From Seonamhaeicola aphaedonensis (GTDB lineage: Bacteria > Bacteroidota > Bacteroidia > Flavobacteriales > Flavobacteriaceae): a stretch of 64,000 bases of DNA. Position numbers and translations under genes: made by a program. Location of the stretch: NCBI RefSeq assembly GCF_003386195.1, contig NZ_QRDX01000001.1, forward strand, positions 496,001 to 560,000. Reading direction: 5' to 3'. The notes under the pieces were generated by a model. It saw nothing but the letters and a program-made list of their open reading frames with translations, was not told where the DNA came from and made no database searches. Of the stretch, positions 27,649-36,386 are shown piece after piece; within the stretch, counting starts at the first letter, position 1, and every line of letters starts with the position of its first letter.

Positions 27649-28143
27649 ATGAACATATTAAAATACATCTTGGTTTTGACAGTACTGGTTTTATTTGCTT
27701 ATAGCTGTAAAAATAAGGTTGAACCAGAATTAAAAACTATTGAAGTTTCGGCTGAAGCTGAAAAAACAATTGACCCTAATGCCACTTTTGCTAAAGCAGA
27801 GTTTACTATAGACGGCATGACCTGTGAAATTGGTTGTGCTAAGACTATTGAAAAGAAAATTGCCAAAATGGAAGGTGTAAAATCTGCAAAGATAGATTTT
27901 GACAAAAAGTTAGCTATGGTAGAATATAACGAAGCTAAAGTGACGCCAACTTCATTGGAAGAAACCGTTACCAATGTTGCCGACATTTATAAAGTAAGCA
28001 ATATGAAAACCGTTGATGCATTTTCTACTACAAAAAAATGTTCAGCTGATTGTAGAGAGGCTTGTTGTGCCAATAAAACAGAAACTGAGAAAAAAATATG
28101 CGCTGCAGATTGTAAAAAGTCATGTTGCGCGCAAAAGGCTTAA
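27649..28143 (+). CDS. HMA-domain lipoprotein with duplicated Cys-rich tail
   Basis: A 164-residue lipoprotein (lipobox AYSC, Cys20) with a heavy-metal-associated domain at about residues 50-115. The metal loop reads GMTCEIGC, a Cx3C (Cys59, Cys63), instead of the standard CxxC. After the domain the C-terminus carries two copies of C-x3-C-x3-CC (Cys131/135/139/140 and Cys151/155/159/160), in CSADCREACC and CAADCKKSCC. That gives ten cysteines besides the lipidated one. An envelope copper or other soft-metal binder is likely. Candidate -7 element TAATTTTG lies at 27592, without a clear -33. Confidence 0.85.
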   Translation: MNILKYILVLTVLVLFAYSCKNKVEPELKTIEVSAEAEKTIDPNATFAKAEFTIDGMTCEIGCAKTIEKKIAKMEGVKSAKIDFDKKLAMVEYNEAKVTPTSLEETVTNVADIYKVSNMKTVDAFSTTKKCSADCREACCANKTETEKKICAADCKKSCCAQKA

Positions 28144-28162
28144 AGAAAGCATGAAAATCATT

Positions 28163-28192
28163 AAAAAGACTTCCAAATTGGAGGTCTTTTTT
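28163..28192. terminator. Bidirectional terminator between the HMA gene and gldD
   Basis: Arms AAAGACTTCCAA and TTGGAGGTCTTT, one T-G wobble, with A- and T-runs outside. It overlaps the gldD stop codon. Confidence 0.7.
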
Positions 28193-28772
28193 ATTTCCAA
28201 CTAATGGTTTCCATCATGTGAATAATGTCTTTTTGTAAATAGTTGGCTGCAGGAAGTATAGAATCATAATTAGGTCTTGCATAAAAGTATAAAGACCCTG
28301 TTAAAAAATGATTTACGCTATCAGTCACATAGAACTGAACCGGGGACGCTACATTACCTTTTACTTCAGATAATGCTCCAAAAACTTTTTTCTGCATATT
28401 CTCATAAGGTGTCACCGGAATTTCATCTGCCTTTTTTGTATGCTCTAAGGTGAATTTTTGAGCATCTCTTAAAAAACTCTCCAAATTCTTTTGATTACCT
28501 CCTACTGCTTTATAGGTTAAAAATATGGTACCTCTAAGTGATGGATACTCTAAATTAACACCATAACTCTCTGTTGGAGCCTGCATTTTTTTTAACGAAA
28601 TTTTTTTTGCTAACAAATTAGTTTCAAAAGTAAAAGGTACTTCAAGATTTGAAGTAACGTATTTTGCCTCTGGGTACTCCAACCTTAAAAAGGCTTTGGG
28701 TTTTGGCTTGTAATCTTCACCACAAGAAACACACAAAAAAAATATAAAAAGAAATAAATATCGGCCCATCAA
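28191..28772 (-). CDS. gldD: Gliding motility lipoprotein GldD
   Basis: A 193-residue lipoprotein (lipobox CVSC). The DYKPKPKAFLRLEYPEAKY start of the mature part and the LEYPSLRGTIFLTYK and SVNHFLTGSLYFYARPNYDS segments match GldD as I know it. In Flavobacterium johnsoniae GldD is required for gliding and for normal type IX secretion assembly. It overlaps gldE by 4 bases, so translation is likely coupled. The ssb-gldE-gldD order matches the known flavobacterial locus. Confidence 0.93.
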   Translation of the reverse strand: MMGRYLFLFIFFLCVSCGEDYKPKPKAFLRLEYPEAKYVTSNLEVPFTFETNLLAKKISLKKMQAPTESYGVNLEYPSLRGTIFLTYKAVGGNQKNLESFLRDAQKFTLEHTKKADEIPVTPYENMQKKVFGALSEVKGNVASPVQFYVTDSVNHFLTGSLYFYARPNYDSILPAANYLQKDIIHMMETISWK

Positions 28773-30073
28773 GTAATTGTAAATTTTACAAGTTTAATAC
28801 GTTTTCTATCTAACGCTTCAATAGTAAAAACGTAATTTTTAAAATTTATTTTACTGTTAAGTTTAGGAAAACTACCAGATATTTCAAGCACAAACCCTGC
28901 AATAGTCTCTGCTTCACCTTTATTTTCTTCAAAAAGATCTTCATCTTCAATTTTAGTAATCTTATAAATATCTTTCAAAGCTGTTTTTCCTTCAAACACA
29001 TAATTGTTATTATCAAGTTTAGAGTATTGTAAATCTTCATCATCAAACTCATCGCTTATATCACCTACAATTTCTTCAATAATATCTTCCAAAGAAATTA
29101 AACCCGAAGTCCCTCCATATTCATCAACAACTACAGCTAAATGCACTTTCTTCTCTTGGAACTCTGCCATTAAATCATCTAACTTCTTGTTTTCTGGAAC
29201 AAAAAAAGGTTCTTTAATTAGACTAACCCAGTTAAACTGTTTTTTATTAATATGAGGTAGTAAATCTTTAACATAGAGAACACCTCTTATTTGGTCTATA
29301 TTATCCTCATAAACTGGAATTCTGGAATACCCATTAGCAATTATTTCTGGCATGATTTCAGCATATTTCTGTTCAATGTTTAATGCAAAAATATCAATAC
29401 GCGGACGCATCACTTGTTTGGTATCGGTATTACCAAAAGATACTATTCCTTGCAGAATCTTATGTTCCTCTTTAGTGGTGTCTTCCTCACTGGTTAGCTC
29501 TAAGGCTTGCGATAGTTGGTCAACACTTAAATTAGATTTACGTCTACCTAACTTATTGTGAATTGCTAGGGTTACACTCTGCATTGGCGAACTTATAGGT
29601 GAAAGTATTAAATCTAAAACTTTCAAGGGATACGCCATAAAAGAAGCAAATTTTATATTATTTCTACTAGCATAAATTTTAGGTAAAATCTCACCAAAAA
29701 GTAAAATAAGAAAGGTAATTACAATGACTTCTAAAACAAATTTCACTTTAGGATTTGCAATGTCTCCAAAAATAAAATCTCCTAAGTAAGCAAATAAAAT
29801 TACCGTTGCAATATTTATAAAATTATTAGCTACCAAAATAGTTGCCAGTAACTTTTTAGGACGTTCTACTAGCACAGAAACCACTTGCATACGTTTAGAA
29901 TTTGCTTCTAAACCAGCTTCAACATCATTCTTTGTAAGTGAAAAAAGTGCTACTTCCGCACCAGAAATAAGCGCAGAACAAACTAAGAGTAAAATCAGTA
30001 GTACAAAACCAGAAACAATTGAAATGTCAATTGCAATAAATAAACTTAAAAAACTGGAAGGGTCGGGGTCCAA
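28769..30073 (-). CDS. gldE: Gliding motility protein GldE (CNNM/CBS-domain membrane protein)
   Basis: A 434-residue protein with an N-terminal DUF21/CNNM membrane domain of about four helices (SGAEVALFSLTKND marks the family), two CBS motifs in the middle (QVMRPRIDIFAL and VHLAVVVDEYGGTSGLISLEDIIEEIVGDI) and a C-terminal CorC_HlyC domain. Most relatives are magnesium/cobalt efflux-type proteins. Genetic linkage to gldD is the reason for the name. The 4-base overlap with gldD supports one transcript. Confidence 0.92.
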   Translation of the reverse strand: MDPDPSSFLSLFIAIDISIVSGFVLLILLLVCSALISGAEVALFSLTKNDVEAGLEANSKRMQVVSVLVERPKKLLATILVANNFINIATVILFAYLGDFIFGDIANPKVKFVLEVIVITFLILLFGEILPKIYASRNNIKFASFMAYPLKVLDLILSPISSPMQSVTLAIHNKLGRRKSNLSVDQLSQALELTSEEDTTKEEHKILQGIVSFGNTDTKQVMRPRIDIFALNIEQKYAEIMPEIIANGYSRIPVYEDNIDQIRGVLYVKDLLPHINKKQFNWVSLIKEPFFVPENKKLDDLMAEFQEKKVHLAVVVDEYGGTSGLISLEDIIEEIVGDISDEFDDEDLQYSKLDNNNYVFEGKTALKDIYKITKIEDEDLFEENKGEAETIAGFVLEISGSFPKLNSKINFKNYVFTIEALDRKRIKLVKFTIT

Positions 30074-30187
30074 ATACGTTGGTTTTAGTTAAACAAAAAG
30101 TATTTAAAAACTTTTGATGAATTCCTACTTTCACAGGAATGCCAAATTAATGAAGTCTCAACTAAAGTTGAAAAGTGCTTTTCTAAT

Positions 30188-30640
30188 TTAAAATGGAAGG
30201 TCATCATTATTTTCTTCAACTGTGGGTTCACTAACAGATTGTTGCTGGTTTGAATCTGGTTGCCTTGTACTTGTGGCCGCTTGAGTATTTTGCTCACTTT
30301 CCTTTTTTGTGGTTAAAAAGGTGAAATCTGTGCATTGAATTTCAGTGCTGTAACGTTCGTTTCCAGAATCATCTTGCCACTTGCGGGTTTTTAGTCGTCC
30401 TTCAATATAGACCTTATCGCCTTTGCTCAAATACTTTTCACAAATTTCAGCACCTTTGTTTCTAACCACTATGTTATGCCATTCTGTGTTAGTAACACGC
30501 TCATTTGTTTGTCTATTAGTGTAAGTTTCGTTTGTTGCCAAAGGAAATCTTCCAACGCATCCACCTCCTTCAAAATAATGCATTTTTACTTCATCTCCTA
30601 AATGCCCTATAAGCATTACTTTATTTAATGTTCCTGACAT
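30188..30640 (-). CDS. ssb: Single-stranded DNA-binding protein
   Basis: A 150-residue protein with an N-terminal OB-fold (MSGTLNKVMLIGHLGDEVKM, NTEWHNIVVRNKGAEICEKYL, DKVYIEGRLKTRKW) and an acidic tail EENNDDLPF, the variable linker and conserved tip that bind partner proteins. It sits between mutY and gldE on the minus strand, with 114 bases to gldE. A smaller overlapping frame downstream (30085-30297) is a shadow. Confidence 0.96.
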   Translation of the reverse strand: MSGTLNKVMLIGHLGDEVKMHYFEGGGCVGRFPLATNETYTNRQTNERVTNTEWHNIVVRNKGAEICEKYLSKGDKVYIEGRLKTRKWQDDSGNERYSTEIQCTDFTFLTTKKESEQNTQAATSTRQPDSNQQQSVSEPTVEENNDDLPF

Positions 30641-30662
30641 AACTGAGTTAATTAATTGATTG

Positions 30663-30670
30663 CAAAATTA
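30663..30670 (-). promoter_or_regulatory. Candidate -7 element for ssb
   Basis: On the minus strand TAATTTTG matches TAnnTTTG, 22 bases before the ssb start. No obvious -33 box is present, so confidence is modest. Confidence 0.4.
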
Positions 30671-30728
30671 CTTAATTGTAACTCATTTTTAAAATTAATA
30701 AAAAAATATGATTAGCTTCTATTTTGAA

Positions 30729-31769
30729 CTAAAATATGAAAGACTCTATAAAGTTTCCAATTAAGATAGGAACCGCATAGTCTTTGATAGTGTTTATTGC
30801 AGTACCTTCTGTTTTTAAATTTTTAACATGAACAATCCAAAACTTCGTATACAAATGTTGATGAGATAATTTATGAACTAAACTTTTTTCATTATACAAA
30901 GACAACTCAAATGAAACATTTTCAAGAAGTTTATGATTCTTAATATGATTTTTAAAATTGTCAAAATCCATTTCAGACTTTGTTTCTATTAATGGAAATT
31001 GATAAAGGTTTTGCCAAATACCCCTTGTTTTTCTCTGTTTCAAAATTGTTTTACCGTCTTCAGAAATAAACACCAAAAAGTTAAAATATTTCTTTTTTGC
31101 CTTTACAGCTTTAATTTTTACTGGTAACTGGCTAATTCTCTTTTGCTTTAAAGCCAAACAGGAAATGTTTAACGGACAAATTTCACAATCAGGATTTTGA
31201 GGTCTACACTGTATAGCGCCAAACTCCATAATAGCCTGATTAAATTCGGCTGGCTTTTTTTTGTCAATTAGTTCTTGAGCCAATGATTTAAATTCCTTAA
31301 TTCCCTTGGTTGAATTAATGGGTGTATCAATTCCAAAATATCGAGATAAAACACGGTATACATTACCATCAACCACCGCGGTAGGCTCATTAAAACAAAT
31401 AGATGCTATGGCACTAGCTGTGTAATCACCAATTCCCTTAAGTTTAATAAGCTCTTTGTAGGTTTTTGGAAATTCACCATTCAATTCATTTACAATATAC
31501 ATAGCTGTAGCATGTAGATTCCTTGCTCTAGAATAATAACCAAGTCCTTGCCACAACTTTAACACTTTACTTTCATTAGCATTGGCTAGCTGGAATACCG
31601 TCGGAAACGCTCTTAAAAAAGTTTCATAATACGGCAACCCTTGTTTAACCTGTGTTTGCTGCAAAATAATTTCTGAAAGCCAAATACAATAGGGTTCTTT
31701 AGTTTGTCGCCACGGAAGGCTTCGCTTATTAATTGAATACCAGTTAATTAAAGTTTTTGAAAATTGCAT
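30729..31769 (-). CDS. mutY: A/G-specific adenine glycosylase
   Basis: MutY removes adenine opposite 8-oxoguanine. The 346 residues hold the catalytic glutamate region WLSEIILQQTQV, the helix-hairpin-helix LKGIGDYTASAIAS and the catalytic aspartate in VVDGNVYRVLSR. The 4Fe-4S cluster has the exact C-x6-C-x2-C-x5-C pattern in CRPQNPDCEICPLNISC. The C-terminal NUDIX-like 8-oxoG domain follows. It opens the mutY-ssb-gldE-gldD block. Confidence 0.96.
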   Translation of the reverse strand: MQFSKTLINWYSINKRSLPWRQTKEPYCIWLSEIILQQTQVKQGLPYYETFLRAFPTVFQLANANESKVLKLWQGLGYYSRARNLHATAMYIVNELNGEFPKTYKELIKLKGIGDYTASAIASICFNEPTAVVDGNVYRVLSRYFGIDTPINSTKGIKEFKSLAQELIDKKKPAEFNQAIMEFGAIQCRPQNPDCEICPLNISCLALKQKRISQLPVKIKAVKAKKKYFNFLVFISEDGKTILKQRKTRGIWQNLYQFPLIETKSEMDFDNFKNHIKNHKLLENVSFELSLYNEKSLVHKLSHQHLYTKFWIVHVKNLKTEGTAINTIKDYAVPILIGNFIESFIF

Positions 31770-31831
31770 TAATAGATTTTAGACAAAGCGCTAAAATAAA
31801 CCTTTATAATCTTAAATTTTAATGAATTAGG

Positions 31832-31864
31832 TTTGAAATATTGAATATTTAATTCCTATATTTG
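31832..31864 (+). promoter_or_regulatory. Promoter of the HU gene
   Basis: TTTG at 31832, a 21-base spacer and TATATTTG at 31857 give a consensus Bacteroidota promoter, 46 bases before the HU start and divergent from mutY. Confidence 0.75.
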
Positions 31865-31910
31865 CATCCCTTAAAAATAGTATACAGTAATTATAAAATA
31901 ACAATTTAAA

Positions 31911-32201
31911 ATGACGAAGGCTGATTTAGTAGCAAAAATTTCTGAGAAATTAGGAATTGAAAAAGGAGATGTTCAAGCAACTGTTGAATCTTTCATGGAA
32001 GAAGTAAAAACTTCATTAGAAAGTGGTGATAATGTTTACTTAAGAGGTTTTGGAAGCTTCATTATTAAAACTAGAGCCGAAAAAACAGGAAGAAACATTT
32101 CAAAAAACACAACCATTAAAATTCCTGCTCATAACATCCCTGCATTTAAGCCTGCAAAAGTTTTTGTTGAAGGAGTTAAAACTAACGTAGAAGTAAAGTA
32201 A
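31911..32201 (+). CDS. HU-family DNA-binding protein
   Basis: A 96-residue histone-like protein starting MTKADLVAKISEKLGIEKGD. The DNA-arm region has RGFGSFIIKTRAEKTGRNISKNTTIKIPAHNIPAFKPAKV, the family hallmark including the proline at the arm tip. It dimerises and bends DNA. A strong promoter lies upstream, and a 30-codon basic gene follows after 37 bases. Confidence 0.95.
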   Translation: MTKADLVAKISEKLGIEKGDVQATVESFMEEVKTSLESGDNVYLRGFGSFIIKTRAEKTGRNISKNTTIKIPAHNIPAFKPAKVFVEGVKTNVEVK

Positions 32202-32238
32202 AAACAAAATAAATTATTAATTTTAAAAGACACTATTT

Positions 32239-32331
32239 ATGCCAAGTGGTAAAAAACGCAAAAGACATAAGGTAGCTACGCATAAGCGTAAAAAACGTAG
32301 ACGCGCTAATCGTCATAAAAAGAAAAAATAA
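32239..32331 (+). CDS. 30-residue highly basic protein, AURKAIP1/COX24 (mS38)-like
   Basis: A small gene with ATG at 32239 and stop at 32331. It begins MPSGKKRKRHKVATHKRKKR and ends HKKKK, with 19 Lys, Arg or His residues in 30. I recall close copies in flavobacterial genomes downstream of HU, annotated as AURKAIP1/COX24-domain proteins, the family of mitochondrial ribosomal mS38. Ribosome association is therefore plausible but not shown here. The gene ends 4 bases before a strong terminator, which closes the HU-small-protein transcript and supports it being real. Confidence 0.8.
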   Translation: MPSGKKRKRHKVATHKRKKRRRANRHKKKK

Positions 32332-32335
32332 ATCG

Positions 32336-32363
32336 AAAAAGTAGTTAGGTTAACTACTTTTTT
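32336..32363 (+). terminator. Terminator of the HU/small basic protein transcript
   Basis: Seven-base stem GTAGTTA/TAACTAC with a three-base loop, A-run before and T-run after. Confidence 0.85.
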
Positions 32364-32484
32364 GGTTAAAAAAACCAAACGTTCTTTGAAATGAGTTCTT
32401 AAAGAACTCCACGGGTAAAAAATCCTGTGATGATTATCTATAAGATAGATAATCAAAAAATATTGTTTAATCCATCTGTACCAT

Positions 32485-32547
32485 TTAGGTTTTAGGTTTT
32501 GGGTTTTGGGTTTTAGACAAACAACTTTAAACTTTAAACTTTAAGCT
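32485..32547 (+). repeat. Heptamer-like tandem low-complexity repeats before rng
   Basis: Near-tandem units TTAGGTT, TTAGGTT, TTGGGTT, TTGGGTT and TTAG are followed after 8 bases by three units of ACTTTAA. The 250-base gap between the terminator and rng contains nothing else I can name, except a short inverted repeat GATTATCTATAAGATAGATAATC at 32432-32455 in shortened form. Confidence 0.6.
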
Positions 32548-32581
32548 TTTTAACTAAAACGTATGGATAAAAATTAACGAA

Positions 32582-34126
32582 ATGGATAAAGAATTGATCA
32601 TCCGATCTAGTTCCGATGCTGTTGATTTTGCCTTATTAAAAGATGGAAAACTAATTGAATTACAAAAGGATGAAGACGAGAACAATTTTTCGGTTGGTGA
32701 TGTGTTTATAGCCAAAATAAGAAAAACAGTTCCTGGGTTAAATGCTGCATTTGTTAATGTAGGTTATGAGAAAGATGCTTTTTTGCACTATCATGATTTA
32801 GGCCCAAAATTGCCTTCACTTTTAAAATTCACTAAACGTGTAAGCACAGGTAAACTAAAAGATTTTTCTTTAAAAAATTTCCCATTTGAAAAAGATATTG
32901 ATAAAGACGGCAAAATTGTCGACGCATTAAAATCTAATCAATCGCTATTAGTACAAATTGTTAAAGAACCCATATCTACAAAAGGCCCTAGAATAAGTTC
33001 TGAGCTTTCAATTGCCGGTAGATATATTGTTTTAGTCCCTTTTTCAAACCGCATTTCTATTTCACAAAAAATAGAAGATCGCGAAGAGAAAGACCGCCTA
33101 AAACGATTGGTAAAAAGTATAACACCACAAGGATTCGGCGTTATTGTTCGTACTGTAGCACAAGGCAAAAAAGTAGCCGAACTAGATAAAGATTTACAGA
33201 ATTTGCTTAGTCGTTGGACAGCAATGTGTAAAAAGTTACATAAAGCCCATCACCCAAGTAAAGTGTTAGGAGAAATGAATAAAGCCTCGTCTATTTTACG
33301 AGATATTTTCAATGACACCTTTACAGGAATAACAGTTGATGATGAAGAGCTTTATTATCAATTAAAAGATTATCTGCAAGAAATTGCACCAAAGAAAGAA
33401 TCAATAGTTAAATTGTATCAGTCTAAAGTGCCTATTTTTGAAAAATATGGTATTGAAAGACAAATAAAGACCTCTTTTGGTAGAACCGTTTCTATGGCAA
33501 AGGGTGCCTATTTAGTAATAGAACACACCGAAGCCTTACATGTGATAGATGTAAATAGCGGAAACCGCTCTAACAAAGCTAACAATCAAGAGGAAACTGC
33601 ATTAGAAGTTAACTTAATAGCTGCTACAGAACTGGCCCGCCAGTTACGATTACGTGACATGGGTGGCATCATTGTAGTAGATTTTATAGACATGACTAAT
33701 GCTGAAAACAGGCAGAAGCTCTTTAATCATCTACGCGAAGAAATGCAAGATGACAGAGCAAAACATAAAATTTTGCCTCCAAGTAAATTTGGGTTGATAC
33801 AAATTACAAGACAGCGTACGCGCCCTGAAATGAATATAAAAACCAGAGAAGAAGATCCAAATGGAATCAACGGATCTGAGGTTGAAGCGCCTATTGGACT
33901 CGTTCAAAAAATAACGCATGATCTTGAAGTATTGTTTCGAAAAGACTATAAAAAGTTGACTTTAAACACACATCCTTTTATAGCAGCCTTTTTAACCAAA
34001 GGTTTTCCATCTATACGTTCAAAATGGTTTTTTGAACACAAAAAATGGGTAAAAATTTTACCAAGAGATGCTTACACATATTTAGAGTACCACTTTTTTG
34101 ATAAAGACGGTAATCAAATTAAATAA
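32582..34126 (+). CDS. rng: Ribonuclease G/E family endoribonuclease
   Basis: A 514-residue RNase E/G type enzyme that processes rRNA and decays mRNA. The N-terminal S1 RNA-binding domain (VGDVFIAKIRKTVPGLNAAFVNVGYEKDAFLHYHD) is followed by the 5'-sensor and RNase H-like regions. The catalytic aspartates are in HVIDVNSGN and GGIIVVDFIDM. There is no long C-terminal scaffold, so it is RNase G-like in length. It is the expected neighbour of HU in flavobacteria. Confidence 0.95.
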   Translation: MDKELIIRSSSDAVDFALLKDGKLIELQKDEDENNFSVGDVFIAKIRKTVPGLNAAFVNVGYEKDAFLHYHDLGPKLPSLLKFTKRVSTGKLKDFSLKNFPFEKDIDKDGKIVDALKSNQSLLVQIVKEPISTKGPRISSELSIAGRYIVLVPFSNRISISQKIEDREEKDRLKRLVKSITPQGFGVIVRTVAQGKKVAELDKDLQNLLSRWTAMCKKLHKAHHPSKVLGEMNKASSILRDIFNDTFTGITVDDEELYYQLKDYLQEIAPKKESIVKLYQSKVPIFEKYGIERQIKTSFGRTVSMAKGAYLVIEHTEALHVIDVNSGNRSNKANNQEETALEVNLIAATELARQLRLRDMGGIIVVDFIDMTNAENRQKLFNHLREEMQDDRAKHKILPPSKFGLIQITRQRTRPEMNIKTREEDPNGINGSEVEAPIGLVQKITHDLEVLFRKDYKKLTLNTHPFIAAFLTKGFPSIRSKWFFEHKKWVKILPRDAYTYLEYHFFDKDGNQIK

Positions 34127-34129
34127 CTC

Positions 34130-34162
34130 AAAAGCCTTACTATTAGTTTAGTAAGGCTTTTT
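34130..34162. terminator. Terminator between rng and the aldo/keto reductase gene
   Basis: Arms AAAAGCCTTACTA and TAGTAAGGCTTTT with a short loop between convergent genes. Confidence 0.85.
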
Positions 34163-34189
34163 ATTTTTAAACTCATACCTATAAAAGTC

Positions 34190-35227
34190 TTACGGTGCTG
34201 GATTAGGAATTACACTATGTACCGAATTAATAGCATCAACAACTTCAGTGCTTAATTCTACATTAATACTATCAATATTCTCTTTAAGCTGTTCTAAATT
34301 GGTAGCTCCAATAATATTACTCGTTAAGAATGGTTGCTGATTTACAAATGCCAAAGCCATTTGACCAATGGACAAATTATTATCCTCTGCAATTTTTAAA
34401 TACTTTTGCGTTGCCTTTGAAGATTGTTCGCTACTATAACGAGCAAACCTTGGAAACAATTTTAACCTAGCATTATCAGCAGCTATACCTTTAATATATT
34501 TACCAGACAAGACTCCAAACGCCATTGGCGAATAGGCAAGTAAACCTAAATTTTCTCTCATTGAAACTTCTGCCAAATCGCCCTCAAAAGTTCTGCATAA
34601 CAAGGAATAAGGATTTTGAATGGTTATTGGTCTAGGTAAATTATCACGCTTGCTCTCCTCTATATAACGCATAGCTCCCCAAGCTTTTTCATTTGAGAGA
34701 CCTATATAACGAATTTTTCCACTTTTAATAACCTCTTGCAAAGCACGTAGCACCTCATTGAAGTTATCCTTCCAATCATCATCAGGATTATGTTTAAAAT
34801 CCCTAACCCCAAAAGTATTTGTTTGTCGCTCTGGCCAATGTAATTGAAACAAATCTATATAGTCTGTTTGTAATCGTTTTAGCTCGTTATCAACAGCTTG
34901 ATGAATAGCTTCTTTGCTAAATCCAGTTTTACGGATATGTGCTGTATAATCTCCTGGACCAGCAATTTTACTAGCTATAATAACCTTATCTCTTTTGTTT
35001 CCCTTTTTCAACCATGTTCCAATTATCTCACTTGTCTTTCCCTGAGTTTCAGGTGAGGCTGGTACTGGATATAACTCGGCAGTATCAATAAAGTTTACAC
35101 CTCGATCAACGGCATAATCAATTTGAGCATGCCCTTCTGCTTCTGTATTCTGATTTCCCCAAGTCATGGAACCTAAACATATTTTACTAACTTTTATATC
35201 GGTGTTTGGCAATACTGTATACTTCAT
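34190..35227 (-). CDS. NAD(P)H-dependent aldo/keto reductase, Tas-like
   Basis: A 345-residue TIM-barrel oxidoreductase. The catalytic tetrad is visible: Asp and Tyr in FIDTAELYP, Lys in IIASKIAGPG and His in LFQLHWPE. The C-terminal NADPH-binding strand GATNLEQLKENI is present. A family insert, including RQTNTFGVRDFKHNPDDD, resembles E. coli Tas. The physiological substrate is unknown. It is a single gene between two terminators. Confidence 0.92.
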   Translation of the reverse strand: MKYTVLPNTDIKVSKICLGSMTWGNQNTEAEGHAQIDYAVDRGVNFIDTAELYPVPASPETQGKTSEIIGTWLKKGNKRDKVIIASKIAGPGDYTAHIRKTGFSKEAIHQAVDNELKRLQTDYIDLFQLHWPERQTNTFGVRDFKHNPDDDWKDNFNEVLRALQEVIKSGKIRYIGLSNEKAWGAMRYIEESKRDNLPRPITIQNPYSLLCRTFEGDLAEVSMRENLGLLAYSPMAFGVLSGKYIKGIAADNARLKLFPRFARYSSEQSSKATQKYLKIAEDNNLSIGQMALAFVNQQPFLTSNIIGATNLEQLKENIDSINVELSTEVVDAINSVHSVIPNPAP

Positions 35228-35287
35228 TTACAAAATTTTTGTAGTGTTGAAAATTGAAAGAAAATGCTATTTCATTAATAACAAAAA

Positions 35288-35329
35288 TAAAAACCTTTCC
35301 GGTAAATTATATTACTGAAAAGGCTTTTG
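35288..35329 (-). terminator. Terminator downstream of the OmpA-family gene
   Basis: On the minus strand the arms AAAAGCCTTTTCAGTAA and TTACCGGAAAGGTTTTT form an imperfect hairpin ending in a T-run. Confidence 0.55.
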
Positions 35330-35397
35330 TTATGTATGATATTGTTTTGTATTATAAAATGACTATCTAACTATTAAATTAAAGAAATAACAACGAA

Positions 35398-36354
35398 TTA
35401 ATTCTCCAACAACCTAGAAAGCTCATCTAATTTAGGCGTTAAAATGACTTCTATACGTCTATTTTTTGCCTTTCCTTCAGGAGTATCATTTGTAGCAACT
35501 GGTGCATACTCACCTCGTCCTGCAGCTGTTAAATTCTCAGGATTGATTGCTGCATTTTCTCTAAGAATATTTACTATGGCGGTGGCCCGTTTGGTTGATA
35601 AATCCCAGTTTCCACTTAATTGACCACTACCTTTATACGGCACATTATCTGTGTGCCCTTCTATTAAAACGGCAATATCTGGATTATCTCCCAACACGTT
35701 GCCAAGTTGCTGAACAGCTCTACGTCCTTCGGTATTAACAGCCCAACTTCCTGAACTAAAAAGCAGTTTATTTTCCATAGAAACATATACTTTACCGTTG
35801 CGTTGCTCTACCGTTAAACCTTTGCCTTCAAAATCGGTTAAAGCTCTTGAAATGGCATCCTTTAAAGCACTCATAGCTGCATCTTTATCTGCAATTACTT
35901 TTTCCAATTCAGCAACTCTGTTAGATCGATCTTCCAATTCTTTTTTTAGTTTTGCTAAACGAGCACTTTCCGCCACCAAAGCCTGTTCTTTAGCTTCTAA
36001 TTGTGCTAAAAGCTCTCTATTCTTTTGAGAATTTTTAGCAATTGCTGCAGAACTGTTCTCTTCTAAAGCTTCATAAGATGCCTTTAAAGCATCATAATTA
36101 GACTTCATTGCATTATAATCGGCTCTCAGTTTATCACGATCTGCTATCGCTTCTTCATAAGCTGCTTGAATTTGTTTTAACTCATTGGTGGCTGCATTTT
36201 TAGCCTTTAAAAGGGCTTCATTTTCATCTGATAGTTTTCGGTTCTCATTTTTTAAATTATTGTATTTCCCTTCCAGTTCTTTATAAACTTTAGGTGATAC
36301 ACAAGAAGCAAAAACCACTAGGGTTAATACTAATACTGAAATTCTTTTAATCAT
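35398..36354 (-). CDS. OmpA-family lipoprotein with coiled coil
   Basis: A 318-residue lipoprotein (lipobox FASC). Residues about 25 to 170 are a continuous coiled coil rich in Glu, Lys, Ala and Leu. The C-terminal OmpA domain (about 200-305) contains AVLIEGHTDNVP, LSTKRATAIVNIL and GRGEYAPVATNDTPEGKAKNRRIEV, with the Asp and Arg that bind diaminopimelate in peptidoglycan. It probably tethers the outer membrane to the cell wall. Monocistronic by its flanking signals. Confidence 0.92.
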   Translation of the reverse strand: MIKRISVLVLTLVVFASCVSPKVYKELEGKYNNLKNENRKLSDENEALLKAKNAATNELKQIQAAYEEAIADRDKLRADYNAMKSNYDALKASYEALEENSSAAIAKNSQKNRELLAQLEAKEQALVAESARLAKLKKELEDRSNRVAELEKVIADKDAAMSALKDAISRALTDFEGKGLTVEQRNGKVYVSMENKLLFSSGSWAVNTEGRRAVQQLGNVLGDNPDIAVLIEGHTDNVPYKGSGQLSGNWDLSTKRATAIVNILRENAAINPENLTAAGRGEYAPVATNDTPEGKAKNRRIEVILTPKLDELSRLLEN

Positions 36355-36386
36355 TAGGTTAGGTTTTTGGGTTTGACTGTTTTTAA

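Noticed and set aside
30085-30297. Minus-strand 70-codon frame beside ssb
   Set aside because: It overlaps the ssb 3' end in another frame and shows no motifs.
32485-32547. Short repeats as a CRISPR or telomere
   Set aside because: Units are 7 bases without spacers, and the surroundings are chromosomal housekeeping genes.
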